DNA of 64,000 nt, from assembly GCA_045863035.1 (NCBI GenBank), contig BTUV01000002.1:122448-186447 (forward strand), in the 5' to 3' direction. Numbering within the stretch: the first letter of the stretch is position 1; the number at the start of each line of letters is the position of its first letter. Below the pieces are notes generated by a model, which was not told the origin of the DNA, made no database searches, and worked only from the letters and a program-made list of their open reading frames with translations. The position numbers and the translations under genes are program-made. Positions 35,267-44,963 of this stretch are shown here, in pieces. The stretch comes from H2-BAC3 sp045863035 (GTDB lineage: Bacteria > Bacteroidota > Ignavibacteria > Ignavibacteriales > Ignavibacteriaceae).

Positions 35267-36511
35267 ATGAAGAACATTAAACCGCTTATGTACGAGCTCA
35301 AAGAAGGTCTGTTGATTGCTCTTCAGGCCCTGAGAGCAAATAAAGTCCGCTCAATTCTGACTATGCTTGGAATTGTAATTGGTATAACTTCAGTTGTAAC
35401 CATGAGCACTGCTATTCGCGGGATTGATAATTCATTTCAATCAGGAATTTCCGCGTTAGGTTCGGATGTTTTATATATAGATAAATGGGCGTGGTTTTCC
35501 AATGAAGACTGGTGGAAGATCCGTAACCGCAAGAATATGACTCTTGAAGAATTTCACCAGTTCAAAAACCTTGTGCAGACTCCTGTTGCAGTTGCTCCGG
35601 TTATTAATTCAAGGCAGAATCTGAAATATAATGATAAAATTGTAGAGAATGTTTTTCTGAACGGTTCGGACGCGGATTATGTTAAAACGACAAATTTTAC
35701 CTTTGATCTCGGGCGTTTTTACTCAGACACTGAAAGCAAAGGCAGCAGATATGTTTGTGTGCTGGGAAGTGAAATTGCCAAATCGCTTTTTCCGATGGGG
35801 AACGGTTTAGATAAAACTGTAAAAATTGGCGGCGTAAACTATCGCGTTGTCGGAATACTCGCCGAACAGGGTAGTTTTATTCTTGGTGCATTTAATCCTG
35901 ATAACCAGGTTTTTCTGCCCATGGGTACAATCTTTAAGCATTTTGCAAATGAACAACGGAACACTATTACCTTTAATGTACGCGCAAAAGATAATGCCAG
36001 TATCGAAGACACTAAGATTGAAGCCGAAGGAATAATGAGAAAAATCAGAGGTATAAAATCCGGTCAGGAAAATGATTTTTCGATTAACCAACAGGAAGGT
36101 TTGTTAGATAGTTATAATCAGACAGTTGGGGTTATTCAAATCGCCGGATTCTTCATAACCGGGCTTTCTTTGTTTGTTGGTGCAATTGGTATTATGAATA
36201 TTATGTTCGTTTCTGTTAAAGAGCGCACTCGTGAAATTGGTGTCAGGAAGGCACTTGGTGCAAAGCGAAGAACAATACTTTCCCAATTTTTGCTCGAAGC
36301 TTCCATAATTTGTCTGTTAGGCGGTTTGGTTGGTCTGCTTTTTGCAATCCTTCTAAGCAGTCTGATTGACCGTTTTATAACTACCTCTATTCAGTTTGAA
36401 ACGGTAACACTTGCAATTATGATTTCTCTGATAACCGGTGTTGTGGCAGGACTTGCCCCTGCATATACCGCGGCAAAACTGGACCCCGTTGAAGCTTTGA
36501 GGTACGAATAA
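35267..36511 (+). CDS. MacB-type ABC transporter permease, first subunit
   Basis: Permease of 414 residues with the MacB/FtsX fold: one N-terminal helix (ANKVRSILTMLGIVIGITSVVT, quoted to 20 residues or fewer as positions 22-43), a large periplasmic MacB_PCD domain (about 60-270) and three C-terminal helices ending GLAPAYTAAKLDPVEALRYE. The motif GVRKALGAKRRTIL is the conserved coupling segment. Together with the next, similar permease it should form a heterodimer. Genes abut by 1 bp. Confidence 0.92.
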   Translation: MKNIKPLMYELKEGLLIALQALRANKVRSILTMLGIVIGITSVVTMSTAIRGIDNSFQSGISALGSDVLYIDKWAWFSNEDWWKIRNRKNMTLEEFHQFKNLVQTPVAVAPVINSRQNLKYNDKIVENVFLNGSDADYVKTTNFTFDLGRFYSDTESKGSRYVCVLGSEIAKSLFPMGNGLDKTVKIGGVNYRVVGILAEQGSFILGAFNPDNQVFLPMGTIFKHFANEQRNTITFNVRAKDNASIEDTKIEAEGIMRKIRGIKSGQENDFSINQQEGLLDSYNQTVGVIQIAGFFITGLSLFVGAIGIMNIMFVSVKERTREIGVRKALGAKRRTILSQFLLEASIICLLGGLVGLLFAILLSSLIDRFITTSIQFETVTLAIMISLITGVVAGLAPAYTAAKLDPVEALRYE

Positions 36512-37743
36512 TGAACCTCCAAGAAGTAATTTCGATGGCCTTGCAGTCCATCAGGGCAAATAAACTCAGAACCTCACTGACTATTCTTGGCGTTGTTGTT
36601 GGTATCTTTTCAATAATTGTTATTATGACAATTATTACTATGCTCCAGACAACCATAGAAAGCGGATTTTCGCAGTTGAATAAAAATACATTTCAGATTC
36701 AGAAATGGGAGAATCTTCAGATGGGTGGACCTGGCAGCAGACGGAGAGACCGGAATCGTCCTGATATTTCCTTCGAGGACTATATTCGTCTTGATGAGAT
36801 GCTTAAATCTGCCGAATATATTGGTGCAGAACAGTGGCAGTTTGGCAAGGTGGTGAAGTTTGGCAATAACGAAACTAATCCTAATATTCAAGTGGCCGGT
36901 ATAACCTTAGATGCCATGAAGACAAACAACTGGAAAGTTGAATTTGGCAGGGATTTCAGGGAGGCCGATATAAATTTTTCCGCGAATGTCTGTTTACTTG
37001 GCAAAGACGTTGTTGAAAAAATCTTTGAAAATATCAATCCTCTTGGTCAATACGTTAAAGTGGACGGTTATCCATTCAGGGTGATTGGAATCATGGAGCC
37101 GCAGCCGAGTATGTTCGGAAGCTCACAGGACAATTATGTTGTAACACCGCTTACTACATTTCAAAGTATTTATGGGAGAAGAAGCAGATCTGTTAATATT
37201 ACTGTGATGACAGCTACAAAGGAAGAATATAATCAGGTGATAGAATCTGCCATTGGTTATATGAGAACAATCCGGAAATTATCACCGGGGGAAGAAAATA
37301 ATTTTCATATTTTCTCGAATGAATCGCTGATTGGTCAGGTTAATGAAATTACATCCGGGATTAAAATAGGAGCACTTGTAATCTCCATTATTGCACTTTT
37401 AGCGGCTGGAGTCGGGATTATGAATATCATGCTGGTATCAGTAACTGAGCGAACCAGAGAAATCGGCATCCGGAAAGCACTTGGGGCAAAAAAGAAGAGC
37501 ATCTTGCTTCAGTTTCTTTCGGAGGCAGTTTTCCTTTGCTTCTTTGGTGGAATTATCGGGATCATATCCGGGGTCAGTATTGGTATCCTTGCCGGTATGC
37601 AGCTTAATGCCCAGGTTGCTGTGCCGGTGGATTGGGTTATTATCGGTTTGACAATGTGTGTGATGGTTGGTGTCATTTTTGGTACGTATCCGGCGTATAA
37701 GGCCTCAAACCTCGACCCAATCGAAGCCCTCCGCCACGAATAG
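36511..37743 (+). CDS. MacB-type ABC transporter permease, second subunit
   Basis: Paralogue of the preceding gene, 410 residues, with the same order: N-terminal helix (LTILGVVVGIFSIIVIMTI), periplasmic MacB_PCD domain, three helices, GIRKALGAKKKSIL coupling motif, and the family end YPAYKASNLDPIEALRHE. The two permeases plus the ATPase, MacA-like adaptor and TolC-like channel make a complete tripartite exporter. Substrate (macrolide-like, peptide or lipid) is not readable. A strong hairpin follows 12 bp after the stop. Confidence 0.92.
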   Translation: MNLQEVISMALQSIRANKLRTSLTILGVVVGIFSIIVIMTIITMLQTTIESGFSQLNKNTFQIQKWENLQMGGPGSRRRDRNRPDISFEDYIRLDEMLKSAEYIGAEQWQFGKVVKFGNNETNPNIQVAGITLDAMKTNNWKVEFGRDFREADINFSANVCLLGKDVVEKIFENINPLGQYVKVDGYPFRVIGIMEPQPSMFGSSQDNYVVTPLTTFQSIYGRRSRSVNITVMTATKEEYNQVIESAIGYMRTIRKLSPGEENNFHIFSNESLIGQVNEITSGIKIGALVISIIALLAAGVGIMNIMLVSVTERTREIGIRKALGAKKKSILLQFLSEAVFLCFFGGIIGIISGVSIGILAGMQLNAQVAVPVDWVIIGLTMCVMVGVIFGTYPAYKASNLDPIEALRHE

Positions 37744-37754
37744 ATTTTAACTTT

Positions 37755-37788
37755 GGCAGAAATTCAGCCAACGACCTGAATTTCTGCC
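37755..37788 (+). terminator. Hairpin ending the MacAB-TolC operon
   Basis: Perfect 13-bp stem GGCAGAAATTCAG (37755-37767) / CTGAATTTCTGCC (37776-37788) with an 8-nt loop, 12 bp after the permease stop, followed by CCTGTTTTGT. The T-tract is weak, so Rho-independence is probable rather than certain. Confidence 0.6.
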
Positions 37789-37864
37789 CCTGTTTTGTCA
37801 TCATAAATTTCTCCTTTTTTTTCGCTTTTAGGTATCTTTCGCAGGTTATTTTTATACTTAAAAG

Positions 37865-40800
37865 TTGCAAAAAGTCCTCTTAGTAATAGTTCTGTCCTTT
37901 ATTTCGCTCTCAGCCCAGGAGTACAACTCTGAGCTGAGGGCAGATACATTGCTTTTTAATCCATACAATACCTATAAACTCAAGCATTTCAATATTATCC
38001 CGGGGAGCGAATTGCTGCAACTGAGAAATAGAAATCTGATCAACGGGGAATATGATATGGATTACAGTGAATTGACATTCAGTCTGGCAGATTCGGTTAG
38101 CATTTCAGTTTTTGATACTATCATCGTCAGATACTCTTCCATAATTATTACCTTGAGTCCGGTCTATCAAAAACGAACTCTGGTCAAACGTTATGATGAC
38201 TTGCTTAAAGACTCGGTTTTCATAGTAAGTCAGAGTGAAACTTTTTCGGTGGAAGAATCGATTTTTGGAAAGGGAATTCAAAGAAGTGGTTCAATTTACA
38301 GAGGATTCACGGTTGGAACCAACAGGGATTTTTCACTTCAGAGCGGGATGCGACTTGAGCTTTCAGGGTATCTTACAGACGATATCGAAATAAGCGCAGC
38401 CCTGACGGATGAAAATACTCCCATTCAGCCGGAGGGCACTACAGAAAGTCTTGAAGAATTGGATAAGGTTTTTATTCAACTCAAGCACAAAAATTTTACA
38501 GCGATTTTCGGTGATTATGAATTGCAGAAAAAAAACGGAGAATTTGGCGGCATTAAAAGAAAACTACAAGGGTTTTTCACCGAAGGGCAATATAAAGAAA
38601 CCTCCGGATATTTTGGATTTGCCAGCGCGCGGGGGAAATTTCATTCACAAAGTTTCTCTGGATTGGATGGCGTACAGGGACCTTACCGATTAAACGGCGT
38701 GAATGGTGAGAGGGATATTATTATAATCGCGGGTACTGAAAAAGTTTTTGTTGACGGTAATGAATTGAAACGGGGCGAGGTACATCAATATACCATTGAC
38801 TATTCATTAGCTGAAATAACTTTTAACCCTCAGTTTATCATTACTACGGCAAGCCGGATTGTTGTAGATTTTGAATACTCGGACAGAAGATATACCAGAA
38901 ATATATTTCTTGCCGGAGTCCGTTCCGATGTTTCAAAAAATCTCTCCCTCAGCATGCAATATATACGAGAAGGGGACGATCAGGACTCACCGATTGACTT
39001 ATCGCTGAGTGATTCGGATAAGGAACTTCTGCGGCGGGCAGGTGACAGCAGGTTCTCAGCCGTAAGATCAGGAGCTTTGCTTGCTGCCCCTGACTCATCA
39101 GGGGTCAGGCGTGGTCTGTATTCAAGCCGGGATAGTCTGATTAATGGCATGAATGAAACTATTTTTATATTTAATCCGCAGGATACCTCTGCGGTATATA
39201 ATGTTACTTTTACTTTTGTTGGTGACTTTAAGGGGGATTACCGGAGAGCCGGTATTGGCAATTTCATCTATGCGGGCAAGGGGCTTGGTTCTTATTTACC
39301 GATAATTTTTCTTCCTTTACCTTCACTCACACAAAGCGGGAATTTTGTCGCGGAATTTTCATTAAGTGACATTATTTTATCCGCAGAAATTACAGGTTCA
39401 CTGGCTGATGCAAACCGATTTTCAACTCTTAATGACAATGATAATGGCGGGTATGCAAGAAATATTTCATTGAGATACTCACCGAAACCATTATCGATAT
39501 TTTTCTCTGGCAATGAATCAATTTCTTTTCTTTTGAGAGAACGTTTTGTTGAAGACCGTTATGTTGCCCCTGATCGAGTAAACTCTGTGGAATTTGAAAG
39601 AGATTTTAATCTGACAGGTATCGGTGCGGCTGATGAAATGCTGAGAGAGGGAAAAGTTGAATATAGGGCTGGCACTGCTTTTTCAAATCAGATTGGATAT
39701 TCAATACTCTCAAGAGGAGAAGATTTCTCTACTACCAGAATGACAAATATAGCTGAATACCGTGATCAGACTTTGTCAGTTTCTTCAAATACGGACTATA
39801 ACACTACTGAGTACAGTGTTACTCAAAGTTATTGGCTTAAGCAAAAACTTAACGCGGGTCTCAGTTTGGGTTTTATTAATGCTGAAGTGCCCATATTGTA
39901 CGAGGACAGGACAGAAAAAAGACAGGGAAATGATTCGGTTAATAACAGCTCATTCCGGTTTTATGAACTTTCTCCAGGGGTAAAGATTAACCCATATTCG
40001 TTTCTTACCGCCGGTGTTCATTTCATCGGGCGGACAGATTTTGCTCCGCTTAATGGCAGGTTAACAAAAGAATCTGTTTCCTCCGGATATGGCGGAGAGC
40101 TTCAGGTTACAGCCGGGAGCAGGTTTAACTCCGTTTCTTCATTCACGTATCGAAAGAAAAAATTTGCTGATGAGTTTCGCTCTCTTAACCGGATTGATAA
40201 TGATGTCCTTCTGGTTAAATCATCTACGAGATTCCGGCTTCAAAATGGGAATATTGAAGGAGATTTGTTTTATGAGGGAACAACAAAAAAGACTGCAAAA
40301 CCTGAACGGGTTTTTGTTCATGTTGAAACAGGAAGGGGAAGTTATCGCTACAGAGGGGACCTGAATAACAATGGATTGCGCGATGAAGGAGAGTTTGAAC
40401 TTACAGCGTATGACGGAGATTATATACTTCTGACGGTTCCTTCAGATGAGCTTTATCCGGTAATTACACTAAATTTGCTTCCGCGTATCAGACTGAATAC
40501 TTTAAATCTCTATGCCTTAGATGGTTTTTTGGGGAATGCGCTGAACCAGTTTTCAACAGAAACATCATTGCGTATCGAAGAAAACTCCACAATTGCAGAT
40601 TATGGGAAAATCTATCTGCTTGATTTTTCAGTTTACCGTAATCCGCTGACAACCATACGAGGAGTTTACTATTTTCAACAGGATTTATTTCTTTTTGGGA
40701 GTAGCAGCGAGCTATCGTTTCGCGGAAGGTTTAACCAGCGAGAAAGTGTCAATCAATTTAGCGGAGGAACTGAAAATGGCTTTGGCAGAGAAATCAGTTT

Positions 40801-41305
40801 TCAGGCAAAAATGCGTCTGGTAGCTGAAATAAGCAATACAACTGAAGTTTCTGCACTTCACGATAATCTTTCATCTGCTGCCTCACTGAACAGAAACAGA
40901 ATGATCAGGACTGAATCATTTTCCTCAGATTTCAGTTACCGGCCATACAGGAACATTGAGACAGGATTTAAGGTAAAAGTTTCAAGGAGTGAGGATATTT
41001 ATCCGTCAGTGCCTACTTTGCTGGATATAAATTCTATTACTATGAGAATAAATTACGCAATTACCGGTTCAGGCCGGCTGAGGATTGAAGCTGAGCGTAC
41101 GGAACTTCTGACGCAGCAGACAGAAAATTATTTACCTTATGAATTAACCGGCGGAAATTCCAATGGTAAGAATTATTTTATTCGTTTTAATTTTGATTAC
41201 AGGATATCACTTAATTTACAGGCGACAGCATATTACGAAGGAAGGTCACTCGGAGGCGGCAGAATGATAAATCTGGCAAGAAGCGAAATAAGGGCTTTTT
41301 TCTGA
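37865..41305 (+). CDS. Large probable outer-membrane beta-barrel protein
   Basis: Secreted protein of 1146 residues that I do not recognise with certainty. The TTG start at 37865 yields a clean signal peptide (about 1-17, ending LSLSAQ). The N-terminal 330 residues contain repeated beta segments including VDGNELKRGEVHQYTIDYS followed by EITFNPQFI, reminiscent of SprA, the T9SS translocon barrel, but SprA is about twice this length. The rest is rich in amphipathic strands and ends in Phe-Phe, typical of BamA substrates. It lies 1 bp before the SpoIIM-like gene and may head that operon. Confidence 0.72.
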   Translation: MQKVLLVIVLSFISLSAQEYNSELRADTLLFNPYNTYKLKHFNIIPGSELLQLRNRNLINGEYDMDYSELTFSLADSVSISVFDTIIVRYSSIIITLSPVYQKRTLVKRYDDLLKDSVFIVSQSETFSVEESIFGKGIQRSGSIYRGFTVGTNRDFSLQSGMRLELSGYLTDDIEISAALTDENTPIQPEGTTESLEELDKVFIQLKHKNFTAIFGDYELQKKNGEFGGIKRKLQGFFTEGQYKETSGYFGFASARGKFHSQSFSGLDGVQGPYRLNGVNGERDIIIIAGTEKVFVDGNELKRGEVHQYTIDYSLAEITFNPQFIITTASRIVVDFEYSDRRYTRNIFLAGVRSDVSKNLSLSMQYIREGDDQDSPIDLSLSDSDKELLRRAGDSRFSAVRSGALLAAPDSSGVRRGLYSSRDSLINGMNETIFIFNPQDTSAVYNVTFTFVGDFKGDYRRAGIGNFIYAGKGLGSYLPIIFLPLPSLTQSGNFVAEFSLSDIILSAEITGSLADANRFSTLNDNDNGGYARNISLRYSPKPLSIFFSGNESISFLLRERFVEDRYVAPDRVNSVEFERDFNLTGIGAADEMLREGKVEYRAGTAFSNQIGYSILSRGEDFSTTRMTNIAEYRDQTLSVSSNTDYNTTEYSVTQSYWLKQKLNAGLSLGFINAEVPILYEDRTEKRQGNDSVNNSSFRFYELSPGVKINPYSFLTAGVHFIGRTDFAPLNGRLTKESVSSGYGGELQVTAGSRFNSVSSFTYRKKKFADEFRSLNRIDNDVLLVKSSTRFRLQNGNIEGDLFYEGTTKKTAKPERVFVHVETGRGSYRYRGDLNNNGLRDEGEFELTAYDGDYILLTVPSDELYPVITLNLLPRIRLNTLNLYALDGFLGNALNQFSTETSLRIEENSTIADYGKIYLLDFSVYRNPLTTIRGVYYFQQDLFLFGSSSELSFRGRFNQRESVNQFSGGTENGFGREISFQAKMRLVAEISNTTEVSALHDNLSSAASLNRNRMIRTESFSSDFSYRPYRNIETGFKVKVSRSEDIYPSVPTLLDINSITMRINYAITGSGRLRIEAERTELLTQQTENYLPYELTGGNSNGKNYFIRFNFDYRISLNLQATAYYEGRSLGGGRMINLARSEIRAFF

Positions 41306-41306
41306 G

Positions 41307-42272
41307 ATGAAAGAAGCTAAATTCCTGAAAATTAATCAGGAAAAATGGACTAAAATTGAGGATGCAGTTCGCGGTAAAAACAGCGATCCTGATGCATTAA
41401 CCTCCTGGTTTATTGAGGTTACTGATGATCTTGCATATACAAAAACCTTTTTTCCAGAATCCCATGCGGCAAAATATCTTAATGCCCTGGCAGGGTCACT
41501 TTATGAAGTAATTTATAAACGAGCATGGAAAAAGCGCGGTTATTTAAAGAGTTTCTTTAGAGATCAGCTCCCGGTTATATTTTTCAATGCAAGAAAGGAA
41601 ATCCTACTCGCATTTTTGCTGCTCGCCGTTTCCGTTTTAATTGGGTCGCTTTCAACATTTAATGATAATTACTTTGTCCGGTTGATTCTGGGTGACAGAT
41701 ATGTTGCCATGACTATGGAAAATATTCAAAAAGGGGATCCTATGGCAGTATATAAAAACATGAATGAAGCGGATATGTTTCTCGGAATTACCCTCAATAA
41801 TCTGCGTGTTTCCTTTCTTGCTTTTGCGGGTGGGTTGTTCTTTGCTTTTGGAAGCATTTATGTATTGTTTGTTAATGGCGTTATGATCGGAACATTTTTT
41901 AGTTTTTTATATCAGCAAAATGTATTTGCGGAAGCTATGTTAATTGTCTGGCTTCATGGAACTATTGAAATTGCTTCCATCACAGTAGCCGGAGCCGCAG
42001 GATTTGTTATTGGCAAGGGCTTGCTCTTTCCGGGGACGTATTCAAGAAGAGCGTCATTTATTACAAATGCCAGAAATGGGGCTCTCATGATTCTTGGAAT
42101 CGCGCCTCTTATCATCACCGCTGGAATTATTGAATCATTTATAACACGATATACAGGTATGCACTGGACCGTTAAGATTATTATTATCGTAAGTTCGCTC
42201 TTTTTCTCCGTGTATTATTTTTATCTCTATCCGTCACGGGTTGTGGCAAAGAAACTAAGGAATTATGAATAA
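41307..42272 (+). CDS. SpoIIM-like (DUF95) membrane protein
   Basis: Inner-membrane protein of 321 residues with five or six hydrophobic segments. Residues 90-250 match the stage II sporulation protein M/DUF95 family, with an amphipathic NNLRVSFLAFAGGLFFAFGS and WLHGTIEIASI, the latter typical of the family. In Bacteroidota the family stands beside MoxR/DUF58/RDD genes; in Bacillus the namesake works in engulfment with peptidoglycan hydrolases. This organism is not inferred to sporulate. It overlaps the next gene by 8 bp. Confidence 0.85.
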   Translation: MKEAKFLKINQEKWTKIEDAVRGKNSDPDALTSWFIEVTDDLAYTKTFFPESHAAKYLNALAGSLYEVIYKRAWKKRGYLKSFFRDQLPVIFFNARKEILLAFLLLAVSVLIGSLSTFNDNYFVRLILGDRYVAMTMENIQKGDPMAVYKNMNEADMFLGITLNNLRVSFLAFAGGLFFAFGSIYVLFVNGVMIGTFFSFLYQQNVFAEAMLIVWLHGTIEIASITVAGAAGFVIGKGLLFPGTYSRRASFITNARNGALMILGIAPLIITAGIIESFITRYTGMHWTVKIIIIVSSLFFSVYYFYLYPSRVVAKKLRNYE

Positions 42273-43086
42273 CCAGATTAAACTTACCGGGCTCCGGACA
42301 AATGACAGGATAATCGCAGATTCGATTTCATTTATCACTGCAAACTTCCGTGTCCTGATATTTCCGTTACTTAAACTTGTACTTCCGCTTCTTTTACTGA
42401 TTATGCTGGCTGAATCATATTTTAATTATAATTATTTCAGCCGCGGGAAAAGTATGTTTGATTATCTGTTTGAAGGGTCTTATTATTCGGTAGCAGGATC
42501 AATTCTCTCTTACCTTTTGATTTCGTTATTCATCCTTGGCGGACTTACACTCAGATACAGGAATGAAGAAATTACGCCGGCAGCTATAATCCGAATTGTC
42601 AGAGTGGTCAGTCTGCCTTTTTTAATTCTAACCATTTTATTCTTTGTGAGTGCGGCATTTTCTGTCATATTGCTTTTTATCCCGCTTCTTTTTCTGTATG
42701 TGCTTTATTCAGTTGCGATAGTAGAGCTGGTGGTAAAGGAACAATCAATATTTGCCGCTGTGAGAAATGCGCATCAGCTCTTAAAGCGGAATTACTGGAA
42801 AACCTTCTGGCTAACCATGGCGCTCGGACTAATACAGTTTTTTGCGTCTTTTATTTTTGAAATGCCTTCCACTGTGTATTCACTGACATACGGGCTTCAT
42901 GATGTTTCACAATCACCAGGCGCGCTTGAAATTGCTGCTCTGCAATTTTTTGAACTGTTAAACCGCTTTGCTTATGTCATGTCTGTTATTTTTTGGACAG
43001 GTATTTTAATGCAATATTTTAATCTCAGGGAAAGGAAAGTGGGAGATGTGCTTCTAGACCAGATTGAGGAAAAGTTTGGAAATTAG
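42265..43086 (+). CDS. Membrane protein of unknown function in the SpoIIM-MoxR cluster
   Basis: Protein of 273 residues with about six transmembrane helices and short loops. No catalytic motif is seen. Position between SpoIIM-like and DUF4129-like genes is the one usually held by a DUF4013-like or related membrane protein in Bacteroidota versions of this cluster, but I cannot confirm the family. It overlaps the SpoIIM-like gene by 8 bp; the following gene begins 36 bp later. Probably a structural membrane partner of the MoxR-DUF58 system. Confidence 0.7.
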   Translation: MNNQIKLTGLRTNDRIIADSISFITANFRVLIFPLLKLVLPLLLLIMLAESYFNYNYFSRGKSMFDYLFEGSYYSVAGSILSYLLISLFILGGLTLRYRNEEITPAAIIRIVRVVSLPFLILTILFFVSAAFSVILLFIPLLFLYVLYSVAIVELVVKEQSIFAAVRNAHQLLKRNYWKTFWLTMALGLIQFFASFIFEMPSTVYSLTYGLHDVSQSPGALEIAALQFFELLNRFAYVMSVIFWTGILMQYFNLRERKVGDVLLDQIEEKFGN

Positions 43087-43122
43087 TAAATGTTTTTTCT
43101 AATTGAATTCAAATAAAATAGT

Positions 43123-43755
43123 TTGACTTTTTTATTTAATACCTTACCGTCATTACGCATGCCTCCAAAACCGGAGATTGATGAGTATATGAATAATACC
43201 ATGTATCTTTATGACAGAGCGCCCAAACGGCCAGAGTCATTCTTTTCAGAACTGATAAATGCTTTTTATAGCGTTCTTGACTGGATATTAAGCAATACTA
43301 TTTTCGGTGAGAATGGTAACTATTATCAGTTGGCAGCCCTCATCTTAATAGCATTTGGTGTGTTCTATATACTAAAAACCAAGATGTATCATTTATCTGC
43401 TAAAACAGAATCACATCAATCCGGGGCTTCAGATGTTACCGTGAGAGTTGATGAAACAAACGTAACTGACCTTGACAAGCTGGAAGCGATATATCGGTCT
43501 GAAGGGAATAACAGGGGAGTAGTGAGAGTTCTTTATCTCCGTTTTTTAAGAAAATTAGCGGATGAAAAATTACTTTCATTGGATAATAAAAAGACAAACT
43601 GGGAGTATGCATCTGAGCTAAGCAACAGTCGGTTTTATAAAAAATTCATTCACGCGACCTTGTTGTATGAAAATTCCTGGTACGGCAGATTTGAGGTTAA
43701 TGCAGATGATCTTGCAAATTTCAGGCATTTGACTGAAACAGGGGTAGAATCATGA
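43123..43755 (+). CDS. DUF4129-like membrane protein
   Basis: Protein of 210 residues with one central transmembrane helix (about 68-86, YQLAALILIAFGVFYIL) and a C-terminal cytoplasmic domain whose motifs RVLYLRFLRKLADEKLL and NWEYASEL are typical of DUF4129 proteins of the MoxR/DUF58 cluster. The TTG at 43123 is uncertain; an ATG at 43159 would remove 12 residues. It overlaps the next gene by 4 bp (ATGA). Function unknown; family members are thought to support envelope or transglutaminase-type systems. Confidence 0.75.
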   Translation: MTFLFNTLPSLRMPPKPEIDEYMNNTMYLYDRAPKRPESFFSELINAFYSVLDWILSNTIFGENGNYYQLAALILIAFGVFYILKTKMYHLSAKTESHQSGASDVTVRVDETNVTDLDKLEAIYRSEGNNRGVVRVLYLRFLRKLADEKLLSLDNKKTNWEYASELSNSRFYKKFIHATLLYENSWYGRFEVNADDLANFRHLTETGVES

Positions 43756-44963
43756 ACGCAGCAATCAAAGGCAAGGCACTGTACATAGTTTCGGGTGTGC
43801 TGATTCTGTTTCTCATTTTACTCAATTCAAACAAACCGATTGAGTCTGACTGGAGATTTGATTTCACAGCACAAAGCACACTGCCTTACGGATGCGAAAT
43901 ACTCGGGAATAATCTCAAATATGTTTTCCCCGGGAGAGATATTCAGTATGCGCGTAAAACTGTATATGAAACACTCAGGGACTCACTTCAAAAGTCAGAG
44001 GTTTATTTAATAATAAACGACACTTTTGAACCGGATGAATTTGATACGGATTTGCTTATGAAGTTCATACAGCGGGGCGGAACCGTATTTGTCTCCGCTT
44101 TTGCTTTTTCTGATGAATTTGAAAAGGCATCTGAAATGTATTTTACAAATTATTATCAGGGTTCACATTGGGATTCCATCAAATTTGAGCATTCCGGATT
44201 ACAAATAACCGATGAATATCCGGTTTCAAAATATCTATACCCTGGTGTTTCCATTGATGATAAAACAGATTTATCACAAGTTAAAATTCATGCAAAAAAT
44301 AATTTAAATGAACCTGTATTTTTTTCAAAAAAGATCGGAGAGGGCACTCTGTTTATCCACCTTTTCCCGATTGGTTTTACTAATTATTTCATGACTGAAA
44401 GAGGCGCAGAGGATTTCGCATATTTGTCGATGGCTTTTCTTCCCGAAAAGGATGTTATTTGGGATGAATATTCCAAAACGGGAAAAATCATGATTCAGAC
44501 CCCCTTGCGGTTCATTCTTTCTCAACCACATTTATCATGGGCGTATTATATTCTTCTGCTTGCGGCTGTTCTGTTTATCTTTCTTTATGGCAGAAGGGAG
44601 CAGAGAGTAATTCCTGTTATCAAACCATTTATTAACTCATCTATTGAGTATTATAAAAGGACTGCCTTGCTTAGGAAGCATCAATATAACGATAAGCAAT
44701 ACGTCCGTGTTCTCTATGAAGCTTTTGTTTCAAGAGTAACCGCACACTTCAGAATATCAGGCAGTATATTTTTGGAGGAAAATGTTGGACGTATCAAGGA
44801 TGAGAACGTTCATGCGTGGATGCTTTTTCAACAGATTAAAAAAGATTTTGAACGCTTAAAGAAAAGTGACAAACCAGACAATGAGTTAAAAGCTCTGATT
44901 CTAAAAATTGACAATTTTTATAAACTGACAGGTGTATATGCAAAAAGAAGATATCATATTTGA
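43752..44963 (+). CDS. DUF4350-like membrane protein
   Basis: Protein of 403 residues. An N-terminal helix (about 9-24) is followed by an exported domain with a GGTVFVSAFAFSDEF segment, typical of DUF4350 and glutamine-amidotransferase-like folds; a second helix (about 264-280, WAYYILLLAAVLFIFLYG) precedes a C-terminal cytoplasmic helical part. Order DUF4129, DUF4350, MoxR is standard for Bacteroidota. It overlaps the DUF4129-like gene by 4 bp and the MoxR gene by 26 bp. No catalytic residues identified. Confidence 0.78.
   Translation: MNAAIKGKALYIVSGVLILFLILLNSNKPIESDWRFDFTAQSTLPYGCEILGNNLKYVFPGRDIQYARKTVYETLRDSLQKSEVYLIINDTFEPDEFDTDLLMKFIQRGGTVFVSAFAFSDEFEKASEMYFTNYYQGSHWDSIKFEHSGLQITDEYPVSKYLYPGVSIDDKTDLSQVKIHAKNNLNEPVFFSKKIGEGTLFIHLFPIGFTNYFMTERGAEDFAYLSMAFLPEKDVIWDEYSKTGKIMIQTPLRFILSQPHLSWAYYILLLAAVLFIFLYGRREQRVIPVIKPFINSSIEYYKRTALLRKHQYNDKQYVRVLYEAFVSRVTAHFRISGSIFLEENVGRIKDENVHAWMLFQQIKKDFERLKKSDKPDNELKALILKIDNFYKLTGVYAKRRYHI

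Noticed and set aside
37865..41305. Assignment of the large surface protein as SprA itself
   Set aside because: Only about half of the expected length, and similarity is limited to short strand motifs.
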